Below, piece by piece: positions 40,905 through 49,949 of a stretch of 64,000 nt of DNA (position 1 is its first letter; every line of letters begins with the position of its first letter). The position numbers and the translations under genes were made by a program. The notes beneath the pieces were generated by a model. It was not told where the DNA came from and ran no database searches. It was given only the letters and a program-made list of their open reading frames with translations. Source of the DNA: Harmonia axyridis. Its lineage: Eukaryota > Arthropoda > Insecta > Coleoptera > Coccinellidae. The DNA lies in NCBI RefSeq assembly GCF_914767665.1, contig NC_059504.1, forward strand, positions 24,096,001 to 24,160,000, in the 5' to 3' direction.

Positions 40905-43338
40905 TGCGATAGGTTTTATAAGGTCGCAATTCCTTACGTCGCTCACTATTATCGACTCTGGGTAGCTTTTAAACAGTTGGAGAAGGGTTCGATTCAATCT
41001 AAGATAAGAACGATTGACCAGAGGTGATTTATTTCGCTAAATGGCAGTAAATGTCTATGAGATAAATAAAAGACACCCTGACGAAACACACTACATTTAA
41101 CAATATCCGTTCCCTTATGTACAACACCAAATGATATACAATACTATCCTATATATACAATAATGCAAAAGGCTACCAAACACCAAAAGCAAATATTTAC
41201 AATGCAACACGGTACGGAACGAGAAATGAGCGAGGTGAGCAGGTGGCGTATATCAAGCAGCAGAAATGAGTAAGCAGTGAGCAGGCAAATTGAGCGATGA
41301 TAAAAACGGTTAAGTGCGGACAAGCGTGGAAAGCATGCAGATTGGCGTGTGAAATGCAGTCTAATAAGTCAGATGTGACTACCTATCCTGTGTTCCATAC
41401 GGTCTGGTTCGATACCTCTTTATTAGAACAAGCAAGACTGAACAATATCTTCGGATCAGGTCTTGTATCGGCGCATCCACCAATAATCGATATTAAGTCA
41501 AACTGGGCGGGGTGACTCACCGAAATGACCACGGTGATCAGTGAATCAGAAATACGCGACCCCTCCCCACAAGATAAGGAATTCCGTCTGGTGGTCCCAA
41601 ATAAGAGTTGCTCGCAATAAGGGACCCGACACACGGATTCCACTTGAGAAAGTTGGGTATTAGAAACAGATTTCAATCAGAGTACTCGTCACGCATCTAC
41701 CAAAATAAATCTCAAGTCAGGCTGGGCAGGGTGTCTCACCGAAATGACCACGGTGATCCGTGAATCGGAAATAAGCGGCCCCTCTCCACAAGATAAGGAA
41801 TTCTGTCTCGTGGTCCCAAATAAGAGTTGCTCGCAATAAGGGACCCGACACACAGATTGTACTTGAGAAAGTTGGGTCTCAGAAACAGATTTCAGTCAGG
41901 GTATTTGTCGGCGCATCCACCAAAATAAATCTCAAGTCAGACTGGGCAGGGTGCCTCACCGAAATGACCACGGTGATCCGTGAATCGGAAATACGCGACC
42001 CCTCTCCACAAGATAAGGAATTCCGTCTGGTGGTCCCAAATAAGAGTTGCTCGCAATAAGGGACCTGACACACGGATTCCACTCGAGAAAGTTGGGTCTT
42101 AGAAATAAATTTCGTTCGGGGTATACTTTGGCGCATCCACCAATTCTAGACTCGAGTCAGACCGGACAGGGTAATTAGCCCAAAACACCGCGGTGATCCG
42201 GAGATCGGAAATTAGCGACCCCTCTTCTCAAGATAAGGAGTTTTGCCTGGTAGTTCCAAAAAAGAGTTGCTCGCAATAAGGAACCGAACAGACAAACTCC
42301 ACTTGAGAAAGAAAGATCTAAGTAATAAATTTCACTTAAGGTATACCTCGGCGCATCCATCAATTAACGACTCGAGTCGGACCGGACAGGGTAATTAACC
42401 TCAAAGACCGTAGTGATCCGGAAATCGGAAATAAACGATCCCTCTCCCCAAGATAAGGAATTTTGCCTGGTAGTTCCAAATAAGAGTTGCTCGCAATAAG
42501 GAACCGAACAGACAAACTCCACTTGAGAAAGAAAAATCTAAGAAATAAAATAAATTACAAATAAATCACACATGGAAAGTATCGATGGAACACAGGAAAG
42601 TCACCGGTAATACAGACAGGAATAAAACGGTTCTTACCAATCCTAAGAATTTCCCACCTCACTACACGAACTCAAATTCTTTTCGTGTACGTGCTAAGTG
42701 TCAAATTCACGAATCTAAAATACGGCACTAAAACGTCCAACGTTCAAAAGAAAAATTGTAAACTAAAAATTAAACTCTAAATTGTTACTCAAGGAAAACC
42801 ACAAAACTATCCGCTCAATAACTATAAGAAAGTATATAGCTCGAAGACGCCGACAGGAGTAAATCGGAAAATATCTTTATACTTCGAAGACACCGGCGAG
42901 ACTAATCCTCCTTTTCCGAAATACTTCACTTGTAATCTCGGTTGGAAGGGGAAAATTTCGAGTCTCGAAATCGGCGGTGTACCTATGAAAAACGAACGAC
43001 AACATGTAAAAAAGAACATATTGAAGAGATAACGTCTATCGCGTTGTCGCTCGGAAGTTTTTATACATAGGCTGATATTTTGAATTGCATCGTTATATTT
43101 TCATGAAATAAATAAATCAGAAATTATTCCAAATGAAAATTTCTGAATTGACGAAAAATACCTTCACTGCTCTCAATTAAAATTTTATTTTCACCTACTC
43201 ATATGACTGGTAGAATAATGATGGAATTCTAAACCTGGGGCAAATTATACTGGGAGATTCTAGTAAAATAATTATTGAATTCTTAACCTGGGCTGAATTA
43301 TACCGGGTGATTCTAGTAACGAATTTCACTTCGTTACA
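40905..43338 (-). repeat. 3' LTR of the kinase element, five 220-bp repeats
   Basis: 2434 bp. The motif GCGCATCCACCAA recurs at 41471, 41691 (variant), 41911, 42131 and 42351, an exact 220-bp period. Near the outer end (43200-43325) lie two further units of a ~57-bp repeat around AACCTGGGGCAAATTATAC. The terminal GTAACGAA...TTCGTTAC forms an 8-bp stem. The minus-strand frames across the 220-bp array are by-products: 220 is not a multiple of three. Confidence 0.9.
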
Positions 43339-43356
43339 CACCCCCCTTACTTCCCC
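43339..43356 (-). other. Polypurine tract of the kinase element
   Basis: On the minus strand GGGGAAGTAAGGGGGGTG lies directly before the 3' LTR start TGTAACG. Good plus-strand primer. Confidence 0.8.
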
Positions 43357-43409
43357 AAAAAAACGAAAGTTTTCTTTTGTCACCACCTGCTACCCCGCTG
43401 TTCATCTAT

Positions 43410-44045
43410 CTATTGGCAGACGGCCAATATCATCCCTGGGTGAATCTCCATCGGCCATAGTTGGAGGTTCGTTGAGGGTCGCAGTAGCTCACACTGGATT
43501 CCAATGGACCGGAGATTGGGTTGACCTGACCTCACGCCCTGATCCACTCCGACTCTAGACGGCTCCTCTTGTTGCCTCGTCCGGGCTCGAGTTTCTCTTG
43601 GGCATGGACAATCCCTAGACATAACTCCCAAACGACCGCAGCGAGAACAAAATAATCGGACGTTGTTCCGGCAATCTCTCCGGGCGTGGCCCAGTAGTCC
43701 ACACCGCCAACATGCATCCTCCATGAGTTTGATGAAGCGTGGAACTTCTCTCTGCGCTCTTGGGTAGTGCGGGTCTGGGGCTGGTACGTGGGTTCTGGAA
43801 GGCCTGCGGGGTTTTCTATCCTTTGGCTTGTGTCGTCCACCGGCATGGCCACGAGGTAAGTCATAGGGGCGTCGTCTCGCTGGAGGTGTTGTGTGATGAT
43901 ATAGAGATGTAGGTGGCCCCCTAGCCGCCGTCTCCTTCCGTTGCTGTTGCCAGAATTCGATTTCTTCCTCCACTAACTCGTCGAAACTGGCCGGCATGGA
44001 TTCCACTATTCCGGCGTCGATGAGGTCCCACTCTCCTCTAGACAT
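43410..44045 (-). CDS. Accessory CCHC protein, duplicate of the Gag nucleocapsid module
   Basis: 211 residues from ATG 44045 (MSRGEWDLIDAGIVESMPAS), 98 bases after the kinase stop. An acidic helical N-terminus (FDELVEEEIEFWQQQRKE) is followed by a very basic Arg/Pro/His-rich middle. Two knuckles follow: CWRCGLLGHARRDC, canonical, and CSRCGRLGVMSRDC, with V in place of H. The element's own Gag ends with the same pair, including the same H-to-V change and the GVMSRDC string, so the two modules share origin. The tail is unremarkable. The protein would bind nucleic acid; a chaperone, packaging or kinase-substrate role is inference. The frame is intact. Confidence 0.8.
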   Translation of the reverse strand: MSRGEWDLIDAGIVESMPASFDELVEEEIEFWQQQRKETAARGPPTSLYHHTTPPARRRPYDLPRGHAGGRHKPKDRKPRRPSRTHVPAPDPHYPRAQREVPRFIKLMEDACWRCGLLGHARRDCRNNVRLFCSRCGRLGVMSRDCPCPRETRARTRQQEEPSRVGVDQGVRSGQPNLRSIGIQCELLRPSTNLQLWPMEIHPGMILAVCQ

Positions 44046-44143
44046 CTTTGTTCTAAAACATTGTATAAAGCTTACCAACACCAATGACGACCTACTTCAC
44101 TCATTGACGGACAGACGGACGTCCGCGGGACAGAGAGGCGCCC

Positions 44144-45199
44144 TTACTCCTGGGGAACCCAAATTCGCTTCGTCCTTCCATCCGGAAACACGAACTTAGG
44201 GTGGAGTCTACCCCGCACTCCTGGAGGGCGAAACCGCAGCAGCCTCTGCCTGAATCGGGGAGTCCAGCCACCCTTTGGTTGCCTCTCAAAGGCTTCCACA
44301 AAGCTCTCTCCCACCTTTATGGCTTCAAACTTTGACGGTCTTTCAGATGAGGCCATCTCTTTGGACCCCTCTTTGGCTGACACGGCCAGCTGCCTGAAGG
44401 TCGTCTCGCCCCATGCAGCGGAAGGGCGATGCGCTGGATCAACCCTCAGAAGTTTCACCAGGCTGCTGCGTAATCTCTCTAGCACCTCGAGCATCTCCTC
44501 CCCGCGGTAGTGTCCTATCAAATTGAGCACCTTCTTTTCCCCATTCGGCGTCATGAAGGGTAGCTTCCCGGTTGCCATGTATAAGGCCGTCACTCCCATG
44601 GCCCACACATCCGAGGGGAGTCCGAATGGCAACCTTTTCAGGACCTCCGGTGCCCAAAATGGGGGAGTACCAGCTCGCCGCGACGTGGGCGGGAACCTCT
44701 GATTAAGTCGGCAAGCGAGCCCGAAATCAGCGATGCAGACCCGCTGACCCCGGAGGAGACAATTGTCCGGTTTTATATCCCGGTGCAGGATACGCTGAGC
44801 ATGGCAGGCCGCAAGCCCAGCGAAAGCCTGCCCCAACATATCACAACACTCCCCCTCCGGCAGAGGTCCCCGTCGTTGGACCAGTTCCAACAGGTCTCCC
44901 TCCATCAGCTCGACCCCAAGATAGAGCCGTTCGTCTGTTACGTAATCCACCAACAGGTGGACCACGTTTGGGTGTCTCATGGCTTTCAGCATCCTCAGCT
45001 CCGTCATGGAGACCTCGTCTTTCGGGGCCACCTTCAGGGCAAATCTTATATCTCCGTGTTCGACCTCGAACACTTTGCCAAAACCTCCCTCGCCGAGGGT
45101 ACGGATCTTCCGGAAGGGTCCGGAGATCCTGGCTATTCTCTCCGGAGTGGGCTCTTCATCAGAGGGGTTGGAGGGTACGACCGCCACTGATCGCAACAT
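44144..45199 (-). CDS. Ser/Thr-type protein kinase encoded by an LTR retrotransposon
   Basis: 351 residues from ATG 45199, or 360 from an in-frame GTG at 45226. It begins 44 bases after the pol stop. All kinase subdomains are visible: glycine loop GEGGFG (36-41), ALK lysine K56, helix-C E67, HRD with catalytic D141 in ILHRDIKPDN (K143 and N146 present), DFG at 158-160, FWAPEVL, DVWAMGV and HRPS arginine R258. K143 in the catalytic loop fits Ser/Thr rather than Tyr specificity. Residues about 265-351 are a basic tail (GGWTPRFRQRLLRFRPPGVR) with no domain I know. No intron, signal peptide or membrane segment. The subfamily is unclear, with some PLK/CAMK flavour. The frame is intact although upstream gag and pol are broken. 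Position resembles env, so expression would need splicing, reinitiation or readthrough. Confidence 0.9.
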   Translation of the reverse strand: MLRSVAVVPSNPSDEEPTPERIARISGPFRKIRTLGEGGFGKVFEVEHGDIRFALKVAPKDEVSMTELRMLKAMRHPNVVHLLVDYVTDERLYLGVELMEGDLLELVQRRGPLPEGECCDMLGQAFAGLAACHAQRILHRDIKPDNCLLRGQRVCIADFGLACRLNQRFPPTSRRAGTPPFWAPEVLKRLPFGLPSDVWAMGVTALYMATGKLPFMTPNGEKKVLNLIGHYRGEEMLEVLERLRSSLVKLLRVDPAHRPSAAWGETTFRQLAVSAKEGSKEMASSERPSKFEAIKVGESFVEAFERQPKGGWTPRFRQRLLRFRPPGVRGRLHPKFVFPDGRTKRIWVPQE

Positions 45200-45243
45200 A
45201 TCCTGAAACAGACGGATGACTAACACGGCTCCACCCCTCGGTC

Positions 45244-48200
45244 TTATGCATGCTCTCCACTATGTATCCGCGGGTTTCCCGCAATTGCCGAGTGCTCAAT
45301 GCCCTGCTCACCTTCGTAGAACGGTTTCAAATCTTTAACGTGGATGTGACGAAGATATTTACCCGACGCGCTTTTCAAGTCGTAAACCACTGGAGATATG
45401 ACCTCAGTAACGGTATACGGACCAGAATATTTGGCGCTAATTTAGATGCAAAGCCTTCTGCCGCCGACGACAACGGATGTTCTCTGCGCAAAACTTTGTC
45501 ACCTACCCGGCACGACCACGCTCTCCTTCGGAGATTATAATTCCGACTCTGTTGGTTGAATGCAGGAGCCAGCTGGAGTCTAACAAACTCCCGGGTCTCT
45601 TGGAGTCGCTTGATGCGATTTGCGTATTGGTCTACTCCTTGGACCTGTGGTTCCTCCCTTGATTTCTCTGCGTCACCTTTGGTTCCTGACGTCCGTTTCT
45701 GGGGAGTGAACCTCCCGACCGAAATTCAGGAACGCCGGTGTGAATCCGGTGGACTCATGTTTGGCAGAATTCAACGCGAAAGTCGGTTCTCCCACTCGCT
45801 CATCCCAGGAGCGATGATCCTGCTCGCAGAATTGTGCTATCACGGTTTTGATGGTCCGGTTAGCTCTTTCCATGGGATTGCACTGCGGCGAATAGACCGG
45901 AGCGAATCTATGTTGGATACCCAAACTCTTCAGGTTTTCCTTAAATAGACGTCCGTCGTATTGAGAACCATTGTCGCTAATTACGGTCTTTGGACATCCA
46001 AATTTCAGCAACACTAGATCGTAAAACACCTGGAACACACCTTTACCCGTGGCTGCCCCGAGTGGTTTGCATTCGATCCACTTCGAGAAACGGTCCTGGA
46101 ACATCACGAGGAAAGTATTACCCCTTTTGGAACGAGGTAATGGGCCTATTAGATCCGTGCAGACCGTATGCCATGGTTCGGTGATGTGGTACGGTTGCAT
46201 TTTCCCTGGAAGTTTCTGTTGGCAAACCTTGTACCTCTGGCATTGCTTGAACCTTCGAACGTATTGGGCTGCTTCACGGAACATCCCAGGCCAATAGTAG
46301 CTTTGGGCCACTCGAGATATGGTCTTTGCGACTCCCAAGTGACCAGCCACCGGCTCATCATGGTTCTCCCGCAGTATCGACTGCCGATCCTCGGTCGGGA
46401 TGCACAGTTTCCACGGTGTTCCCATCTCCGTTTCCGTGAAGTCGTCGGCGCTCCAAAAATGTCGGTATAACCTTCCCTCCTGTATCCGGTAATCTGAAAA
46501 ATCCGCAGGCTTCTTCGAGACCTCCTGGTATTTCCTAGTATACTACGGGCATCGGGTCGTGTTCTTGACCACACAGACCTGTTCCTCTGACGGCAACGGA
46601 TCCCTGGACAAGGCATCTGCCACTCGGTTCAGGGTGCCCTTTCTATATTTGATCTCAAAATCGTATTGTTGTAGAAAGACACACCACCTTGCAATCCGGC
46701 CTGAGGGAGATTTTATCTATCGTAACCAGCGCAAACTCATGTGTTCGGTGATCACGGTAAAATGATACCCTTCCAGATACGGCCTCATTTTGTCTATGGC
46801 CCATACGATTGCCAAGCATTGTTTTTCGGTCACCGAATAGTTCTTTTCGGCACCATTTAGAGTGCGGCTGGCGTAGGCGATAACTCGTTCGCGTCCTTCC
46901 TGGATCTGCGTTAAGGCAGCCCCGAGCCCGCTCTCGAATGCATCAGTCTGCAACGTAAACGGCTGGGAGAAATCCGGACAGGCTAACAATGGTGATTCAG
47001 TGAGTTTCTCCTTCAGCGTATCGAACACTCGCTGTTGCTCCATTTCCCACTTCCATCTTTGCTTTTTCTTCAGCAATAACGTGAGTGGCGTAACTATTTT
47101 TGTGAAGTCATCCACAAATCTTCGGTACCAGCTCACCACTCCTAGAAATCGGTGAAGTTCTCGTACGGTCTTCGGCGGCTTCATCGAATTTATGGCAGCA
47201 ATCTTGTCCGGATCCGTTGCAATCACTTCTTCGGTTATCACATGACCCAAGTATTTCAGAGAACTCCTCACGAACTCACACTTATCTGGATTGATCTTGA
47301 GGTTTGCTTCTCTGAGACGGCGAAACACTAACTTTAAGTTAGCCAGGTGCTCCTCAAACGTTTCTCCCAAGACCACTATGTCGTCCAGATATGCGAAGGC
47401 AATTGGGTCCAACTCAGGACCTATGACACGGTCCAAGAGTCTCTGGAACGTCGCACCGGCGGAATGAAGACCAAACGGCATCACTTTTAATTGAAACAGA
47501 CCTCTCCCAGACACAGCAAAAGCAGTGATGGGCTTACTCTCCTCCGTGAGAGGAATCTGCCAATATCCTTGTTTCAAATCCAACGTAGAGATGTACTTTG
47601 CTCGCCTCAGTTTGTCCAATATCCCAGCAATGTATGGCAAAGGGTATGCGTCTTTGACCGAGACCTCGTTTACTGCTCGGAAGTCGATTCAGAATCTGGG
47701 GTTCCCATTAGCCTTCTTTACGATAACGACACAGGAGCTCCACGGTGATTTTGAAGGTTCTATAATGTCCTCTTCCAACATTCGGTCCACTTCCTGGTCT
47801 ATTATCTCCTGCATTTTGGGGTTACATGGGCGGTATCTCTGCTTGATAGGTTCGGTCCCGGGCTTCACCTTGATCTCGTGTTGGGCCATTTTCGTCGGTC
47901 CTCGTATCTGTTCGAAGACTGTAAGTTCTTTCTCCAGGAACTTCTGAAGAACGCTTTCTTCCTGACGATCTAAAGAACTAATCGACGTGTTATGCGGCTT
48001 AGAGATCGGCGAAACGACTTTCTTTAGCAACTTGCCCTTGAGGAAGCATTGCGAGGTACGGAAATCAATCTTGAAATCGTGCGAAGCCAGCAGGTCCATT
48101 CCTAGAACCAGATCTATCAGTAGATGGGGCACCAAATGGAGTCGAGATTTGATCTCCTCCTCCCCAAACCGTATTATGGGCTCGTACATCTTTTTCACGG

Positions 48201-48536
48201 TGATTGAACTTCCGTCGGCCACTGTGGCCACCATATCTGCGATCTCCGACGAAAAAACTCTCATCCTCCTGCATGCCTCTGCTCCCTTTTTGCTCAAAAA
48301 GGACTTAGACGCACAGTGTCTAGCAGGGCTGCCATGGACTGTTTTCCGATGTGGACAGCGACTATTGGCCGGTTATCCTGCGTGTACGCTGACTGCCTGA
48401 TTGGGGATGCCATGGAACGGAACTGTCTCTTCCCCGCGAGGCAGCTCCACTCTAGTTTTCCGAACATCGGCAATCCCTGGACATCACGCCTTGTTTCCCG
48501 CATCGGGAACAAAACACCCTCGGCGTTGATTGACAC
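45244..48536 (-). pseudogene. Pol of the kinase element: protease, RT, RNase H, integrase
   Basis: Domains in order. Protease: RPIVAVHIGKQSMAALLDT, where a one-base loss hits the active-site D-T-G. RT: KSPWSSCVVIVKKANGNPRF, TGA at 47691-47689 in place of the next residue, then TLDLKQGYWQIPL, VMPFGLHSAGATFQRL and catalytic YLDD. RNase H: LQTDAFESGLGAAL; a TAG at 46719-46717 ends SLRWLR and another lies at 46545-46543. Integrase: zinc domain (AGHLGVAKT, RRFKQCQRYK, where F stands for the first C), core CTDLIGPL, VISDNGSQYDG and NPMERAN (D, D, E all present). Frameshifts near 45680 and 45445 precede the GPY/F tail (SGPYTVTEVISPVVYDLK), ending at TAA 45246-45244. Clearly non-functional now. Confidence 0.85.
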
Positions 48537-49881
48537 TCCCTTCTCAAGTGTCCGACCTTACCACAACGCCAGCATTGGAGTTCTCCCTGTTTGGTGCTTC
48601 ATTCCGGGCCTTATTCGTCGACTTTGGTACATTTTCCGGTGGCTTCATTTCTTCCGGCCTCTTGGACGGTGGAGACTCGACGGTAAAGGTCTGTGGAAGT
48701 TTTCGGCGAGGTCTTTCATATACCAGGTGTGGATCATCGATTAGACCTTTGTGGGCTGGAGGTGGAGTATATTGGTCCGCATGCCACTGAACCAACTCAA
48801 ACACCTTTCCTTTGGACAACAGCTGGGCATAATTGATGATCTCTTGAAAAGCCAGCGCCTTCTGCAGGGCCGGCAACAGACGCTTCCTGATCATATTTAC
48901 CTGATCTTCTTCAGGGGGTCGCTTTGTGGTCAATTTCAGGAACAGGTTCTGCATCCTTGTGACGAACATCAACAGCTTTTCGTCCTCCCCCTGAGTTCGT
49001 TTCCTTATTTCTTCTAGAAGCGTTTCCTCGTAGTCGAAGGGGAGGAAAGCTTCACGCAGTTGCTCCTTGAAGTCTTCCCAACCTCTGAATGTACCTCTAC
49101 TGGGAATATACCAATCCCTGGCATCCTTCCGTAGTAACTCGAAGATAGATTCGAGGAGGTACTGTCGGGTAACCTTGCGAGTTTCGGCTAGATGTTCGAC
49201 CTCCTGCAGGAATGCGTTAACGCTAGTTGATCCATCGAATTGTATATTCCACTTATAAACAGGTACGGATGGCTGATTGAACGATCTATTCCTTCCAGTC
49301 CTGTTGTCCTGTCCTATTCTGCCTCGCTCCAAACTATCTGATCTGCCTAGATCAGCTTGACCTTCTGTAGCTGTCGTGTGGGCTATATCCTCCTCGGTAT
49401 TTCTCGAATCCTCGGGTACCAAAAATGGGAACGAAATTCTCCGAGTCGACTCAGCCACAGCAGGCCTATTCCCTCGCATGAGCGGTCCAGACGTTTCATC
49501 TGTCCTCCAGGGACTAGTGAAGTTTAATCGTCGACGGACGGCTTCACAAGCCCTGTTGTGTAACCGCCGGAAGAAATTCAATGAGAAACCTCCCTCGCTA
49601 CTTTCCGGCAAAATCTGCGTCTGGTCTCCCTCAAAGGCGCCTCCGTTATCAGCACCGGCGGCTTGTTGATCATTCAGTGGAGGATCCTCGAAGGAAATAA
49701 GACTTACTTCTCTTTCCGGTTGAAATGCTTCACCCAGCTCAGGGTGTCCAGGGTTTTCCGAAACATCCCCCAAAACGTTCCGGATACCTTTAGCTCTGGC
49801 CAAGACCACGGCGTCTCCCAGCATCTCGTCTGTTTGTTTCCATAACTCAGACAGCTCGTCGGCCTTGGCCTGTTCCTCCAT
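48452..49881 (-). pseudogene. Gag of the kinase element, one frameshift
   Basis: The frame from ATG 49881 (MEEQAKADELSELWKQTDEM) runs to 48544. An acidic, Pro/Ser-rich N-terminal third is followed by a retrotransposon capsid domain (VYKWNIQFDGSTSVNAFLQE, ARDWYIPSRGTFRGWEDFKE, RTQGEDEKLLMFVTRMQNLF). The nucleocapsid lies in a shifted frame ending at TAG 48454-48452: CWRCGKVGHLRREC, a canonical knuckle, then CSRCGKQGVMSRDC, where V replaces the zinc-binding H. A single-base indel near 48570-48580 explains the shift. Without that break this would form the particle core and bind RNA. Confidence 0.8.
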
Positions 49882-49927
49882 CGTAGTTGGTCTCACCAGG
49901 CTGAGACGGTTCTGTAGGTGTATGAGT

Positions 49928-49949
49928 ATATATTACCTCGGTCGCCAAT
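49928..49949 (-). other. Primer-binding site of the kinase element
   Basis: After the 5' LTR the minus strand reads ATTGGCGACCGAGGTAATAT. The complement CCTCGGTCGCCA ends in CCA, as a tRNA 3' end should. The tRNA is not identified. Confidence 0.65.

Noticed and set aside
41297..42363. Overlapping frames of 60-120 residues across the LTR tandem arrays (also 50344-51851 and 56433-57119)
   Set aside because: They repeat with the 220-bp unit, which is not a multiple of three, so the frame changes from unit to unit. They match no protein and lie within LTRs.
41471..42570. CRISPR array or centromeric satellite suggested by regular repeats
   Set aside because: Units of 220 bp are contiguous without spacers and restricted to the LTR.
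44144..45199. Kinase as an ordinary host gene
   Set aside because: It is intronless, lies between pol and the polypurine tract on the same strand, starts 44 bases after the pol stop, and is enclosed by paired LTRs. A recent retrocopy insertion remains possible and is given as the refuting test.
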